DNA from: Marinomonas foliarum
Lineage (GTDB): Bacteria > Pseudomonadota > Gammaproteobacteria > Pseudomonadales > Marinomonadaceae
Length of the DNA: 64,000 bases
Assembly (NCBI RefSeq): GCF_003337275.1
Contig: NZ_QPJQ01000001.1
Coordinates: 148,867 to 212,866, forward strand
Direction: 5' to 3'
The notes beneath the pieces are model-generated. The model saw only the letters and a list, made by a program, of their open reading frames with translations. It made no database searches and was not told the origin of the DNA. How positions within the stretch are numbered: position 1 is the first letter of the stretch; every line of letters starts with the position of its first letter. The position numbers and the translations under genes are program-made. This document shows, one piece after another, positions 1 to 9,438 of this stretch.

Positions 1-262
1 CGTTCAGTGCCAACCTCATTAAGGTCGATACCAACAGAACCGTCGGAAACACTGCAAAATCTAACGGTCGCATGGAATAAATAGCGACCAAAAGCACCAC
101 AATAGCTAAAGCGATATTAAAGGTGAAAAGAACGTCTAGTAAAAACGCGGGAATGGGGAGAATCATCATCGCCAAAAGCGACAATAACAAAATAGGAATC
201 CCTAGATTCCCACTAAAAATACCCTGAACCTGCCCAGTAAGTCGACCGCGGTCAAAATTCAC
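1..262 (-). CDS. flhA: FlhA flagellar export gate protein, N-terminal part (runs off the window)
   Basis: FlhA is the large inner-membrane ring protein of the flagellar type III export gate. Only the first 87 or so residues are in the window; the rest lies before position 1. The translation opens NFDRGRLTGQ and continues with hydrophobic segments and the motif SMRPLDFAVFPTVLL followed by TLMRLALN, which is typical of the FlhA/InvA family amino terminus. The start is a GTG at 260-262, preceded by an AAGGA Shine-Dalgarno sequence six bases upstream; the nearby ATG is in a frame that stops at once. It follows flhB by 37 bases, the usual flhB-flhA order, and is probably cotranscribed with it. Confidence 0.9.
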   Translation of the reverse strand, partial: MNFDRGRLTGQVQGIFSGNLGIPILLLSLLAMMILPIPAFLLDVLFTFNIALAIVVLLVAIYSMRPLDFAVFPTVLLVSTLMRLALN

Positions 263-299
263 ACGACATCCTTAATGGAGGAGAATACACAAAACATAA

Positions 300-1436
300 T
301 TAACTACCGTCCCACTGAAATTCATCAGGCACTTCTAAGTTTGGCATAGCTTCTGGTTGCGGCGCCCCCATACGAGCATTACGCAACTGATATACGTAAG
401 CCAGCAATTGAGCTACTACTTTAAATAACCCTTGCGGTATTTCTTCACCGATTTCTGTATGGTGATACACAGCTCTTGCCAACACTGGAGATTGTATCAC
501 AGGGATATCATAGTGATTGCCGACTTCTCGAATTTTCAGAGCAATAAAATCACCCCCTTTAGCAAGTAGTACAGGAGCAGCCCCACCGACTTGATCATAT
601 TTAAGCGCTACAGAGAAATGTGTAGGGTTCGTTATAATTACATCAGCATCTGGCACATCAGACATCATTCGGTTCATTGCAGCTTGACGCTGCAACTGAC
701 GAATTCTCCCTCGCACCATAGGATCACCCTCTTGCTGCTTAAATTCGTCTTTCACTTCCTGCTTAGTCATTTTCAATTTTTCTTTATGAGACCAAACCTG
801 AAACGGCACATCAATAGCGGCAATAAGCGCCAAAGCAAGGGTAACAAAGATAAAAGACCAAATGACAATGTCGATACCATGTGAGATAGACAACTCTATT
901 GACTGAAAAGTTAGACCTAAAGTCTCCGGCAAAAAATAATTCAATACTAAAGTGGCCACAACCCCCACCAGCGTCACTTTTGCAATCGACTTGAGCAGCT
1001 CCACCAAAGACTGAACCGAAAACATTTTCTTAAGCCCGGCAATAGGATTCATTTTGCTTAGCTTCGGTATTAGCGGTTCCCACGCAAAGTTCAATCCACC
1101 CAAGGCAATACTGCCAACAATACCTGCGACTGCTAGCACTGACATTAACACCACCATTGAATCCATCATTGTCACAACAGATTCATATAGATGAAAAATC
1201 ATACGACTCAGATCAAAAGCATCAGCTCTTTCAAGCAAAAAATTAAAATCGAACAACACCGCTAGATCTCGAACAAGAAGCGTTCCTGTGCCATAAATCG
1301 TCGCGGCAGCAACAATTAACAATAAAGCAGCACTAAGGTCTTTAGATCTGGCGATATTTCCTTTATTACGTGCGTCCTGAAGCTTTTTACTACTGGCGTC
1401 TTCGGTTTTTTCGCTACCGTCTTCATTTTCAGCCAT
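300..1436 (-). CDS. flhB: FlhB flagellar export switch protein
   Basis: FlhB is an inner-membrane component of the flagellar export apparatus that switches substrate specificity from rod/hook to filament proteins by self-cleavage. The 378-residue protein has the family length, a charged N-terminus (EDGSEKTEDASSKKLQDARNKG), four hydrophobic segments between about residues 35 and 210, and the autocleavage motif NPTH at residues 270-273 followed by FSVALKY. The gene overlaps the frame-restored end of fliR by 8 bases, so it belongs to the fli export operon. FliK, the hook-length ruler that triggers FlhB switching, is encoded about 4 kb upstream in the same direction. Confidence 0.96.
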   Translation of the reverse strand: MAENEDGSEKTEDASSKKLQDARNKGNIARSKDLSAALLLIVAAATIYGTGTLLVRDLAVLFDFNFLLERADAFDLSRMIFHLYESVVTMMDSMVVLMSVLAVAGIVGSIALGGLNFAWEPLIPKLSKMNPIAGLKKMFSVQSLVELLKSIAKVTLVGVVATLVLNYFLPETLGLTFQSIELSISHGIDIVIWSFIFVTLALALIAAIDVPFQVWSHKEKLKMTKQEVKDEFKQQEGDPMVRGRIRQLQRQAAMNRMMSDVPDADVIITNPTHFSVALKYDQVGGAAPVLLAKGGDFIALKIREVGNHYDIPVIQSPVLARAVYHHTEIGEEIPQGLFKVVAQLLAYVYQLRNARMGAPQPEAMPNLEVPDEFQWDGS

Positions 1437-2210
1437 GTAAATGAACCCCCCAAGTCACCTTCAGCCAATCCATTAACTCGCCAAAGAAAAGCAAATATAT
1501 GTTTAAGAAATCATCCAGCATAATCCAGAAGAAGAACAGTGAAAATAGCATAATAATTGGAAAGCCAAGCGCAAATATATTCAATTGGGCGACGCTTTAG
1601 CAACAACACCAAACGATAAATTGATGATCAAAACAGAAACAGCCAACGGCAATACAATAAGCAATGCTTTTTCAAACATCCATCCACCCAGCGATACTAA
1701 CTGCCAATAACGCTGACTATCAAAACCACTACCAATCGGCCAATAATTAAAACTCTCAGCCAAATACTCTATCATCACAAGATGACCATTTGTGCCTAAA
1801 AAAGCAAGAGCAACCATAGACAAGTAATACTGCCCGAGTGTTGCGACCGAAATACCATTTGCAGGATCATTAGACATAGCAAAACCCAAGCCCGCCTTCA
1901 TTGCTGCAAGCTGACCAGCAAGAGAAAATAGTTGAAACAATATCGTGACGATAAACCCCAAAACAAAACCAATAACTAACTGCTCAGCAATTAGAACAAT
2001 ATAAGCAGGAGAAATAGGATCGTAATAAGGTACATTTATAACTGGCGTCACAATAACAGCGACAAGAAAAGAAAACGATATGCGCACGCGCGAATTCACC
2101 AGTCGACTGCCAAATAAAGGCAGCGCCATGAAAAAAGCACCAATACGGAAAAAAGGCAAAAGGAAGCTGATAGTCAGGTCAAGTAACTGATCAGGATTAA
2201 TTTCTAACAT
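1429..2210 (-). pseudogene. fliR: FliR flagellar export protein, one-base frameshift
   Basis: FliR is a polytopic membrane subunit of the flagellar export gate, working with FliP and FliQ. The open frame from 2210 gives only 209 residues and stops at 1581 just after GVVAKASPN. In the adjacent frame the missing carboxyl end continues without a stop: QLNIFALGFPIIMLFS and on to a TGA at 1429-1431, overlapping flhB by 8 bases. The family motif is APQLNIF, so one base is missing in the C run at about 1588-1590; restoring it gives 260 residues, the normal FliR length. It may be a real mutation, a sequencing error or, less likely, recoding. The start overlaps the fliQ stop (TGATG). Confidence 0.88.
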
Positions 2211-2479
2211 CAGCCTATTATCATAGGTATATTAATAAACAAACTTGTCGTGAAGTCCATCAGCTTAGTCAAAATCCAAGGGCCTAGTTGCATAATCACC
2301 AAAATGGTCACTATTAGCCTAGGTAAGAAAGATAAGGTCTGCTCGTTTATTTGCGTTGCAGCTTGAAACACACTCACAATCAAGCCAACAAATAAACTAG
2401 GCATCATTACGACACCTACAATTAAGACAATCAAATAAAAACCTTGTCCATATAGATCTAAAACTACCTGAGGGTCCAT
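2210..2479 (-). CDS. fliQ: FliQ flagellar export protein
   Basis: FliQ is the small two-helix membrane subunit of the FliPQR export channel. I take the start at 2479 (MDPQVVLDLYGQGF), giving 89 residues, the standard FliQ length; the frame is open for another 16 codons upstream but these overlap fliP and do not match the family. Two hydrophobic helices are visible (about residues 14-40 and 50-80), with the family motif QAATQINEQTLSFLPR between them. The start lies two bases after the fliP stop and the stop overlaps the fliR start by one base, indicating translational coupling. Confidence 0.95.
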   Translation of the reverse strand: MDPQVVLDLYGQGFYLIVLIVGVVMMPSLFVGLIVSVFQAATQINEQTLSFLPRLIVTILVIMQLGPWILTKLMDFTTSLFINIPMIIG

Positions 2480-2481
2480 AG

Positions 2482-3219
2482 CTAAATCCCGAAACTCGCC
2501 GCCAAAGTACCCATAATCATAGACCAACCATCAACCATCACAAAGAGCATAATCTTGAATGGTAAGGAAATAATAATAGGAGAGAGCATCATCATACCCA
2601 TTGCCATCAATACACTGGCAACCACCATATCGACAATAAGAAAAGGAATAAAGATCATAAAACCAATCTGAAAAGCGGTTTTCAATTCGCTCGTTACAAA
2701 TGCTGGCATCAAGATAGTGAAAGGCAAGGTCTCCATGGAGTCAATCGTTCCTTCTCGCCCTGCCAACTTAACAAAAAGAGCAATATCATCCTCCCTTGTT
2801 TGAGCAAGCATAAAGTCCCGAACAGGAACAGAAGCAGCTTCAACGGCTTGAACCGATGTCATTTCTTCATTTAAATAAGGCTGTAAAGCCACTTCATTTA
2901 CTCTGTCCAAAGTCGGCGTCATGATAAATAACGTTAAAAACAATGCCATACCAATCATAATTTGGTTCGATGGTGTCTGCTGCAAACCAATCGCCTGACG
3001 TAGAATAGCTAAGACAACTACAATCCGTGTAAAAGCTGTCATCATCATCAAAGCCGCTGGCAACAAAGTCAGCGCAGTCATAATAAAGAGAATTTGCAAT
3101 GAAACCGTATAATCTTGACTGCCGTCAGGATTAGTGACAACTTTCACTGCCGGCAAGCCTACCTCAGCCCAAGATCCCCCTGGCATCACCAGCAACAAAA
3201 GCAAGATAAGACGCATCAC
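2482..3219 (-). CDS. fliP: FliP flagellar export protein
   Basis: FliP forms the core of the flagellar export channel in the inner membrane. The protein has 245 residues, the family length, with an N-terminal signal sequence ([17 protein letters not shown]). The family motifs [27 protein letters not shown] (spanning about residues 55-80), [16 protein letters not shown] and [21 protein letters not shown] are all present. The start codon overlaps the fliO stop by four bases (ATGA), which implies coupled translation with fliO. Next genes in the operon are fliQ and fliR. Confidence 0.96.
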   Translation of the reverse strand: MMRLILLLLLVMPGGSWAEVGLPAVKVVTNPDGSQDYTVSLQILFIMTALTLLPAALMMMTAFTRIVVVLAILRQAIGLQQTPSNQIMIGMALFLTLFIMTPTLDRVNEVALQPYLNEEMTSVQAVEAASVPVRDFMLAQTREDDIALFVKLAGREGTIDSMETLPFTILMPAFVTSELKTAFQIGFMIFIPFLIVDMVVASVLMAMGMMMLSPIIISLPFKIMLFVMVDGWSMIMGTLAASFGI

Positions 3220-3635
3220 GTGGCATCCCCATCATTTTTGTTCGCTGCTGCCTTTTCCCGATCAACCTCTTTCATCATAGAGGCAAATGAGGTTGTTTTA
3301 GATGGAAAGCTTCGCAGGTGACTAATAGCTTGAGGAGTCACACCAATTAACAAGCGCTCACCCTCAACCTCAACCAACATGAGCTTTTCTTTGGCACCAA
3401 GGGACTGAGCGCTAATAATTTTAATATCAGATTGGCCAAGCTTCATTTGAGCGAATTGAAAGCGCTTCATTAGCCAAAGGCATGCAGGTATAAAAGCGAT
3501 AACAAAAATTAGAGAAAGAACAACTTTCCAAATAGATGAACTCACAGACATGTCTTGCGCACCAGCGGCGCACAAAAACGGAGACGCCATACAAAGTATG
3601 GCGATAAAAACACGATCAAAAGAAAAAAAGCTCAA
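3216..3635 (-). CDS. fliO: FliO flagellar export assembly protein
   Basis: FliO is a bitopic membrane protein that helps assemble or stabilise the FliP ring. The 139-residue product has a signal-like hydrophobic start ([17 protein letters not shown]), then a transmembrane helix at about residues 38-56 ([18 protein letters not shown]) and a cytoplasmic part with the FliO features [30 protein letters not shown]. The start appears to be TTG at 3633-3635; the next in-frame ATG (3590) would cut into the signal segment. It sits between fliN (6-base gap) and fliP (4-base overlap), the canonical order. Confidence 0.9.
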   Translation of the reverse strand: MSFFSFDRVFIAILCMASPFLCAAGAQDMSVSSSIWKVVLSLIFVIAFIPACLWLMKRFQFAQMKLGQSDIKIISAQSLGAKEKLMLVEVEGERLLIGVTPQAISHLRSFPSKTTSFASMMKEVDREKAAANKNDGDAT

Positions 3636-3641
3636 TATATA

Positions 3642-4103
3642 CTACTTAAGTCGTCTAATACGCTCGCTTGGGCTAACTACATCAGTCAAACGAATACCGT
3701 ACTTGTCGTTAACTACCACCACTTCGCCATGCGCAATCAATGTTCCATTAACCAACACATCAAGAGGCTCACCAGCAAATCGATCAAGCTCCACAACTGA
3801 ACCTTGCGTTAGTTGCATCAAATTACGGATCGCAATTTCCGTGTTACCCAATTCCATAGAAAGGACAACAGGAATATCCATAATTAGGTCAAGGTCTGAC
3901 CCAACGCCACCACTAGGAACAGCAGGATTCGAAAGTGTTTCCAACTTAACAGGCTCAACTTTCTGTTCTGACATTGCTGCCGCCCATTCGTCTTCAATAC
4001 CTTCACCATCCTCTGATTCACCAGCCTCAGACATTGCCGCTGCCCATTCATCAGCTAAGTCTTCATCCATTCCTGCTGCGTCTGGATTTTGTTCTTCTGC
4101 CAT
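3642..4103 (-). CDS. fliN: FliN flagellar motor switch protein
   Basis: FliN is part of the cytoplasmic C ring that controls rotation direction and helps dock export cargo. The 153-residue protein has an acidic N-terminal region with a near-repeat (ADEWAAAMSEAGESED and EDEWAAAMSEQ) and a C-terminal SpoA domain from about residue 75 (IMDIPVVLSMELGNTEIAIRNLMQLTQGSVVELDRFAGEPLDVLVNGTLIAHGEVVVVNDKYGIRLTDVVS, read in part) with the conserved hydrophobic patch. The gap to fliM is one base, so the two are surely cotranscribed. Confidence 0.96.
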   Translation of the reverse strand: MAEEQNPDAAGMDEDLADEWAAAMSEAGESEDGEGIEDEWAAAMSEQKVEPVKLETLSNPAVPSGGVGSDLDLIMDIPVVLSMELGNTEIAIRNLMQLTQGSVVELDRFAGEPLDVLVNGTLIAHGEVVVVNDKYGIRLTDVVSPSERIRRLK

Positions 4104-4104
4104 G

Positions 4105-5079
4105 CTACTTCGTCACCTTCGTTTTAAAACTTTCTTCCATTTGTACTGAATAGCGCTCGTTACTCACACCTAACTTGCCTTTAAATGTAGGCACACCATT
4201 CGCTCGAACGGTTACAAATTCAGGCATTTCTATCGGAATAACATCACCCGCTTTAAATTTTAAGACTTCACCTAAAGATATCTTTCTATTAGCCACATTT
4301 ACCGATAAATTAACATCAATCTCTTTAACATCTTGCTCAAGAGATTTACCCCAACGATCGTCTTTTTCATCCACGTCACTCTGTACACCAGCATCAAGCA
4401 ACTCTCTTACTGGCTCAATCATTGAATAAGGTAACGTTATATGAAGCTCACCACCACCGCCATCTAGCTCAATATGAAAAGTGGATACCACCACAACCTC
4501 GCTAGGACTAACTATGTTCGCCATTGCGGGATTTACTTCTGAACTAATGTACTCTAGTTCAAGCTTCAATACGGGAGCCCACGCCTCCGTTAAGTCAACA
4601 AACACTTGCTCTAACATTAATTGAACGATTCGGATTTCTGTTGGTGTAAATTCTCGCCCCTCAATTTTTGCATGTCGACCGTCACCACCAAAGAAATTAT
4701 CCACTAACTTAAAAACCAGTTTAGCATCAAGAATAAAAAGCGCAGTACTTCTTAAAGGACGAAACTTTACCAAGTTCAAACTAGTGGGAACATAAAGGGT
4801 ATGAACGTATTCACCAAACTTCATGACCTGCAGACCGCCTGATGAAACATCAGCAGTACGGCGAAGCATATTAAACAAACTAATCCGCGTATAACGAGCA
4901 AATCGTTCGTTAATCATTTCCAAAGTGGGCATACGCCCACGCACAATACGCTCTTGACTGGTGATGTCATACGACGCCACGCCATTGGCGTCTCGATTAT
5001 CCTCTTCTGTAGGTTTTTCATCGGCGCCATGTAAGAGGGCATCGATTTCATCCTGTGACAACAGATCTTGAGCTGACAT
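4105..5079 (-). CDS. fliM: FliM flagellar motor switch protein
   Basis: FliM is the C-ring protein that binds phosphorylated CheY and transmits the switch signal to FliG. The 324-residue product begins with the CheY-binding peptide LLSQDEIDALLHG (residues 6-18), followed by the middle domain with NERFARYTRISLFNMLRR and the GGDGR loop, and a C-terminal SpoA domain (LSVNVANRKISLGEVLKFKAGDVIPIE, given in outline). Length and order are canonical. It lies between fliL (4-base gap) and fliN. Confidence 0.97.
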   Translation of the reverse strand: MSAQDLLSQDEIDALLHGADEKPTEEDNRDANGVASYDITSQERIVRGRMPTLEMINERFARYTRISLFNMLRRTADVSSGGLQVMKFGEYVHTLYVPTSLNLVKFRPLRSTALFILDAKLVFKLVDNFFGGDGRHAKIEGREFTPTEIRIVQLMLEQVFVDLTEAWAPVLKLELEYISSEVNPAMANIVSPSEVVVVSTFHIELDGGGGELHITLPYSMIEPVRELLDAGVQSDVDEKDDRWGKSLEQDVKEIDVNLSVNVANRKISLGEVLKFKAGDVIPIEMPEFVTVRANGVPTFKGKLGVSNERYSVQMEESFKTKVTK

Positions 5080-5083
5080 AATT

Positions 5084-5584
5084 TTATTGCATCACAAAGT
5101 TAGTAAATAACACAGCATCAATCCCACCTTGACCAGTTTCCTGCTCAAGAATGCCATTGATTGCATCAAGGGCCGCATTTTTTAATGCCATCTTCCCTTC
5201 AGCGGTTTGTAATTCATCAAACGATTGGCTTGAAAAAAGCAGTACCAAACTGTTTCTAATCAAAGGCATATGTAGGGTTACAGCATTAATCTGCTCAACA
5301 TTTTTGGACTTAATAGACATATTAAGCTGCACATACCTCTGTTTGCCACCGACGATGAAATCCACCGTAAAAGCGGGGTCTAATGCCAGGTATGTAGAAG
5401 GCTCATTTGCTAACGCTGCCTCAGCAGACTCTGCGGAATCATCGGAACCACTAAATAGAAAAAAATATGCGCCAGCTCCGCCTCCGACCAACACCAAAAA
5501 CAGGGCTATTATGATAATAAGCTTTTTCTTACCACCAGACTTCCCTTCTTCTGCACCAATATCCAAACCGTCTTCTTCAGCCAT
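5084..5584 (-). CDS. fliL: FliL basal body-associated stator protein
   Basis: FliL is a single-pass membrane protein that surrounds and supports the flagellar stator units. From the ATG at 5584 the product is 166 residues: a short cytoplasmic tail (MAEEDGLDIGAEEGKSGGKKK), a transmembrane helix (LIIIIALFLVLVGGGAGAYFF) and a periplasmic FliL domain ending LFTNFVMQ. Other in-frame starts exist at 5590 and 5608; the AAGG Shine-Dalgarno is nine bases from 5584 and only three from 5590, so I prefer 5584. A 116-base gap separates it from fliK, in which I saw no clear sigma-54 promoter. Confidence 0.93.
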   Translation of the reverse strand: MAEEDGLDIGAEEGKSGGKKKLIIIIALFLVLVGGGAGAYFFLFSGSDDSAESAEAALANEPSTYLALDPAFTVDFIVGGKQRYVQLNMSIKSKNVEQINAVTLHMPLIRNSLVLLFSSQSFDELQTAEGKMALKNAALDAINGILEQETGQGGIDAVLFTNFVMQ

Positions 5585-5700
5585 ATTCATAAACCTTAGG
5601 TGTATCAAATTCTTTTACAAAACGCTTATCGCGCTCTTATGCATGAACAATACTCTATTCTACAAAGAATCAAACATAGCACCATCAATTTCTTGAAAGT

Positions 5701-7344
5701 TTAAGCGTAGTAATCAACACCAGACGCTGAAACATAAGATAAATTGCTTGGATCCAGCTCATCCTCTAACTCATCATTGCTGGCGAGTAAACCTTGAGAC
5801 GAACCATTCCCCCCGTCATTCGCCCTATCTTGAGCACCAGAAGTATCTTGCTGCGAAACATCCACATCAGCACGACTCAAATCCATACCCTGCTGAGCTA
5901 GCATATCTCTTAAGCGCCCCATCTGCCCTTCTAGCAAATCCCTTGCTTGGGGCGTTGCTGCAATAAAACTAATTTGAGTATTCGAATCACTGTCTACAGA
6001 CACTTTAACTGTTAAACTTCCTAACTCTGGTGGGTCCAAACGTATATGAGCGGTATGGCCACCATCTCGAGCAATCCAAGCAACTTTTTGAGTCATCTCA
6101 TTAGCCCAGCCCGGATGGCCCGGTGGTAGACTCATTGTCAGATTATTTTGAGGTGTCATCGCTGGGCTATTGGCTGCAACAACAGCAGCTCGGTTAACAT
6201 TGTTATTATGTAATGAACTATTTAAACCGCCAGATGAATTATCATCCGCAAAGCTACCATCGATTTGCGCGGACATTCGACCTATCATGGCTTCCTGTTC
6301 TTTTTTACGCAATTCAATTGGTTCGTTTAACAGAACACCATCGTCAGCTAGCAAGGTATCACTAAGATCAACAGCATCACCATCTAATGCCGTTGCTGTT
6401 CCAGCCCCTAACAAAGACTGGGGAACCGCTCCTGAGCGACTCTCTTTATTTACAACTGATCCCACTACAGCGGCTGCCGCAGCTCCACTTACAACTTTAG
6501 ATGGATCGATTTCAGCCTCTCCTGTTACAGAGTCTGAAGCGGCTTTAGTGACAGGGTTAGCCATTTGAGATAAAACCCAAGACAGAGAGCTTTCACCACC
6601 CTCTAAATCAGGATCAACCATCTCTCCAGAAGGCTCAACCAAATTAGATTTAGCAGTCAAACCTTCCTCACCAACCACCGCCGGCGTTAACCCAAGCACA
6701 CCGACAATATTTTCACCGTCTGTTGCAGCATCACCAGATGTATTTATTGCATCAACGCTCTGCTCACTTTTCATTACTGATGCAGCTTGAGGCATAGCAT
6801 CTGTAGTAAGCGCTTCGTTACTATTAAGCCCACCATTTATATTTTTTAGTGGTTCAGCCTCTACAGCAGCCAATTTAGCATCTGAATTTATAGTGTTAGT
6901 AGTCGATAGCGTTGAAACAGGAGTTTCCTCATCTACAGAAATAGCACCAGAAAGCCCTTGAATAGGAGTCGCTTCACCTTCACCCTGCAACTTTTTGCCG
7001 CTACCATCTGCTTTAATATCATTATCTTTAGATGCGACAGCTTGATTGGAAAGCCCAGCCTCTCCATCAGATGAACGATCCTTTATTGGTGTAAGATCTT
7101 TTTTAGGCTCTTTCGTCGTAGCTGCTTTGTCAGCTCTAGAAGCCTGAGCTTCAGGTACTGATGACTGTGTAGACGTAGAGGAATTACCACGTGAGGAAGC
7201 CTTATCAGAAGCAAGGGTATCTTTTGCTTTATTAAAGTCATTCGCAAAAGCATCACCACTCTTAGATGGAGCTTTAGTCGAAATAGGCTTTTTAGGTGGT
7301 ACATTTGAAGATAAAGACAATACCGAATTTGAGTCTGTGCGCAT
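5701..7344 (-). CDS. fliK: FliK flagellar hook-length control protein
   Basis: FliK is the secreted molecular ruler that measures hook length and triggers the FlhB specificity switch. The 547-residue protein has a long low-complexity region rich in Ser, Ala, Thr and Asp up to about residue 400, then the conserved Flg_hook C-terminal domain (HTAHIRLDPPELGSLTVKV and ARDLLEGQMGRLRDMLAQQGMDL in outline). I start at the ATG at 7342-7344 because GGAGGA lies five bases upstream; an ATG 15 bases earlier has no ribosome binding site. The repetitive N-terminal part diverges fast in this family, so identity rests on the C-terminal domain and on location. Confidence 0.93.
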   Translation of the reverse strand: MRTDSNSVLSLSSNVPPKKPISTKAPSKSGDAFANDFNKAKDTLASDKASSRGNSSTSTQSSVPEAQASRADKAATTKEPKKDLTPIKDRSSDGEAGLSNQAVASKDNDIKADGSGKKLQGEGEATPIQGLSGAISVDEETPVSTLSTTNTINSDAKLAAVEAEPLKNINGGLNSNEALTTDAMPQAASVMKSEQSVDAINTSGDAATDGENIVGVLGLTPAVVGEEGLTAKSNLVEPSGEMVDPDLEGGESSLSWVLSQMANPVTKAASDSVTGEAEIDPSKVVSGAAAAAVVGSVVNKESRSGAVPQSLLGAGTATALDGDAVDLSDTLLADDGVLLNEPIELRKKEQEAMIGRMSAQIDGSFADDNSSGGLNSSLHNNNVNRAAVVAANSPAMTPQNNLTMSLPPGHPGWANEMTQKVAWIARDGGHTAHIRLDPPELGSLTVKVSVDSDSNTQISFIAATPQARDLLEGQMGRLRDMLAQQGMDLSRADVDVSQQDTSGAQDRANDGGNGSSQGLLASNDELEDELDPSNLSYVSASGVDYYA

Positions 7345-7389
7345 AATTTCCTCCGACAATGTAGAGGGCTATGCAATAGAAAGGCCAAT

Positions 7390-9099
7390 CTAATTAATTA
7401 AGCCAACTTGCCAATGATAATGCGCGGTCACTGCGCTCCCTCCCTTAGAGAATTCCAACTTAGAACACAGCTGATCCAATAATGCCAAGCCTCGGTTATA
7501 AAGCAACTCTGCATTGGACATATCGTAATTCACCTTCTGATAATCAAAGCCAGAGCCACTGTCTTCAACATACAAAACAAGTACTCGCTGATTATTATCA
7601 GAAGTTACTCTAACTGAAATTTTAACATACCCCTCGACCAAATCACTTAAACGCTGCTCACGCTCAGCGTAATACTGAGAAAAACCTTCACTGGAACTCT
7701 TCTTTACTGAATTAAGCTGTAACACACCGTGCTCAAGTGCATTCGAATATAATTCAGAAAGGATCATAAAAATCTGACTAGAGAAGCTACTTAAACCTGG
7801 CACTGTAGTAAGTATTTGAAGAACATACGGGAGTGGATCCGTATTGCGAAGCGAGTCAGCATATAAGACATACTCAAACGAAAAATTAGCAGGGGTCTCA
7901 TGATGCCTTTTTGGCGCATCACGCTCTAACGAATCAATCCCGATGTTTGTATCTAAACGAATATTCAAACAGGAAATATCATCATGAGGGTTTTCTAACA
8001 CCCCTTCATTCCTCAACTGCTCAATCAACCAATCTGTCGCCCTGTCTGCTTCTATCTCCCCTTGATAAAGAGGGTTAAGCACTGAATGGCAGAACATCTC
8101 ACCCGACAAATCCAGGGCCTCATAAACACCGTCTGAAAACGCCATCAACCTATCTCCAGGAACAAACGTCATAGGATCGATTTGACACTCAAAAGCCTCA
8201 GGCGAAAGCACACCTAATGGCAAGTTTTTCGACGAAAAGCGAATCGGCTGCCGAGAGGACCCTGAAAAAAATAGTAAATCTGGTAGCCCACCATTCCAGA
8301 CCTCAATACTATTATTGTTCACTTTAACATCGATAAATACAGCGCTACAGAACATATTTGCAGGCAAAATACTTTTAAGGCGTGCATTAATTTCAGGAAT
8401 AATTTGACGCATCAGAAACCCTTTTTTTGTCCAATCAAAAAAGATATCTGCTAATGGAAGAGCCCCAATAGCGGCCGAGAGGCCATGACCCGTAAAATCA
8501 CCCAATAATAAATGCATCCCACCGTTTGGTTTATAAGCAGCCAAGATCACATCACCATTAAAGGTTTGGGTACCATAGTGAATAGTTGCGAGAGCGGGGT
8601 CTTCTAAACAATTTGAATGGGTAATATTCTCGTAAACAACCTTTGCTACCTCTTGATCGTGTAGCAATTGCTCATTGTATAAACTCATTGCATCACGCTG
8701 CTCTTCCAACGTTTTTTGCATTACGAGCAACTTCACTATAGCGTTTAATTTCGCCGTAATAAGAGCTGGATTATAAGGTTTTGAGATGAAATCAATACCG
8801 CCAATACGTAGGCATTTAGATAAGGCTATGGGGTCAGAAACACCCGAAAGAAAAACAATAGGAACAAACAAGTCTCCAGCAATCTGCTGAATTTCAAGAG
8901 CGGCCTCCCAACCATTTTTTAATGGCATTTTAATATCTAAACAGACAAGTTGAATGGCCTTAGGATCAAATTTATCAATAGCATCTTGACCATCAATGGC
9001 AACAATAACCTTGTGTCCGAGTTGACTCAAAATAGCCTTCAATAAAATGCGATCAGACGGGTTATCATCCGCAATCAATATGGTTAAAACTTGTTCCAT
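7390..9099 (-). CDS. Response regulator-PP2C phosphatase-kinase fusion of HsbR type
   Basis: This 569-residue protein joins three modules. Residues 1-125 are a receiver domain with acidic pair D11/D12, phosphoacceptor D55 (CLDIKMP) and K107 (ISKPY). Residues about 165-385 are a PP2C/SpoIIE phosphatase with metal motifs GDFTGHG, FSDGVYEA and PHDDIS. Residues about 420-565 are a GHKL ATPase of anti-sigma kinase type (ELYSNALEHG and VEDSGSGFD). Such proteins, for example HsbR in Pseudomonas, phosphorylate or dephosphorylate a STAS partner; the STAS gene here starts 6 bases upstream. Location between fliK and fliJ resembles Pseudomonas flagellar clusters and suggests control of flagellar gene expression or motility. 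The partner assignment is inference. Confidence 0.9.
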   Translation of the reverse strand: MEQVLTILIADDNPSDRILLKAILSQLGHKVIVAIDGQDAIDKFDPKAIQLVCLDIKMPLKNGWEAALEIQQIAGDLFVPIVFLSGVSDPIALSKCLRIGGIDFISKPYNPALITAKLNAIVKLLVMQKTLEEQRDAMSLYNEQLLHDQEVAKVVYENITHSNCLEDPALATIHYGTQTFNGDVILAAYKPNGGMHLLLGDFTGHGLSAAIGALPLADIFFDWTKKGFLMRQIIPEINARLKSILPANMFCSAVFIDVKVNNNSIEVWNGGLPDLLFFSGSSRQPIRFSSKNLPLGVLSPEAFECQIDPMTFVPGDRLMAFSDGVYEALDLSGEMFCHSVLNPLYQGEIEADRATDWLIEQLRNEGVLENPHDDISCLNIRLDTNIGIDSLERDAPKRHHETPANFSFEYVLYADSLRNTDPLPYVLQILTTVPGLSSFSSQIFMILSELYSNALEHGVLQLNSVKKSSSEGFSQYYAEREQRLSDLVEGYVKISVRVTSDNNQRVLVLYVEDSGSGFDYQKVNYDMSNAELLYNRGLALLDQLCSKLEFSKGGSAVTAHYHWQVGLIN

Positions 9100-9105
9100 A
9101 TAAAA

Positions 9106-9408
9106 CTACTCAGTAATAACAAACAGCCGATGGAAGTTAGCAATTTTTAGAATATCGTTAACCGCACCATTTGCGTGTATCAATCTAATATTAGCTTTAT
9201 CAGCTCCAGCATAATCTCTAAGCAACAACAACATCCCTAAAGCAGAGCTATCGAGGTAAGTTACTTTAGACAAATCCACATCATAAGAAGTTACATCAAC
9301 AGCGTTAATAAAAGCCTCTTTAAACATCTTATGGCAGCTGTAATCGAAACGCCCTTCTATTTGGATCGTTAAACACCCTGATTTTTTATCAAAAAAGCTT
9401 TCAACCAC
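9106..9408 (-). CDS. STAS-domain anti-sigma factor antagonist (HsbA-like)
   Basis: This 100-residue single-domain protein is a STAS anti-sigma factor antagonist. The family signature KVTYLDSSALGMLLLL holds the expected phosphorylatable serine (Ser54 or Ser55). It lies 6 bases upstream of the gene for the REC-PP2C-HATPase protein, which is the natural candidate for its kinase and phosphatase. In Pseudomonas the equivalent pair HsbA/HsbR works on the anti-sigma factor FlgM and on a diguanylate cyclase; whether that holds here cannot be read from the sequence. No flgM is in the window. Confidence 0.88.
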   Translation of the reverse strand: MVESFFDKKSGCLTIQIEGRFDYSCHKMFKEAFINAVDVTSYDVDLSKVTYLDSSALGMLLLLRDYAGADKANIRLIHANGAVNDILKIANFHRLFVITE

Positions 9409-9438
9409 AGCCTACTCCTAGAGGGTGAATGGAAAGCC

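Noticed and set aside
1581..1592. Programmed -1 frameshift in fliR
   Set aside because: The bases G CCC AAT do not form a standard slippery heptamer and no downstream stem was apparent; a simple indel is more likely.
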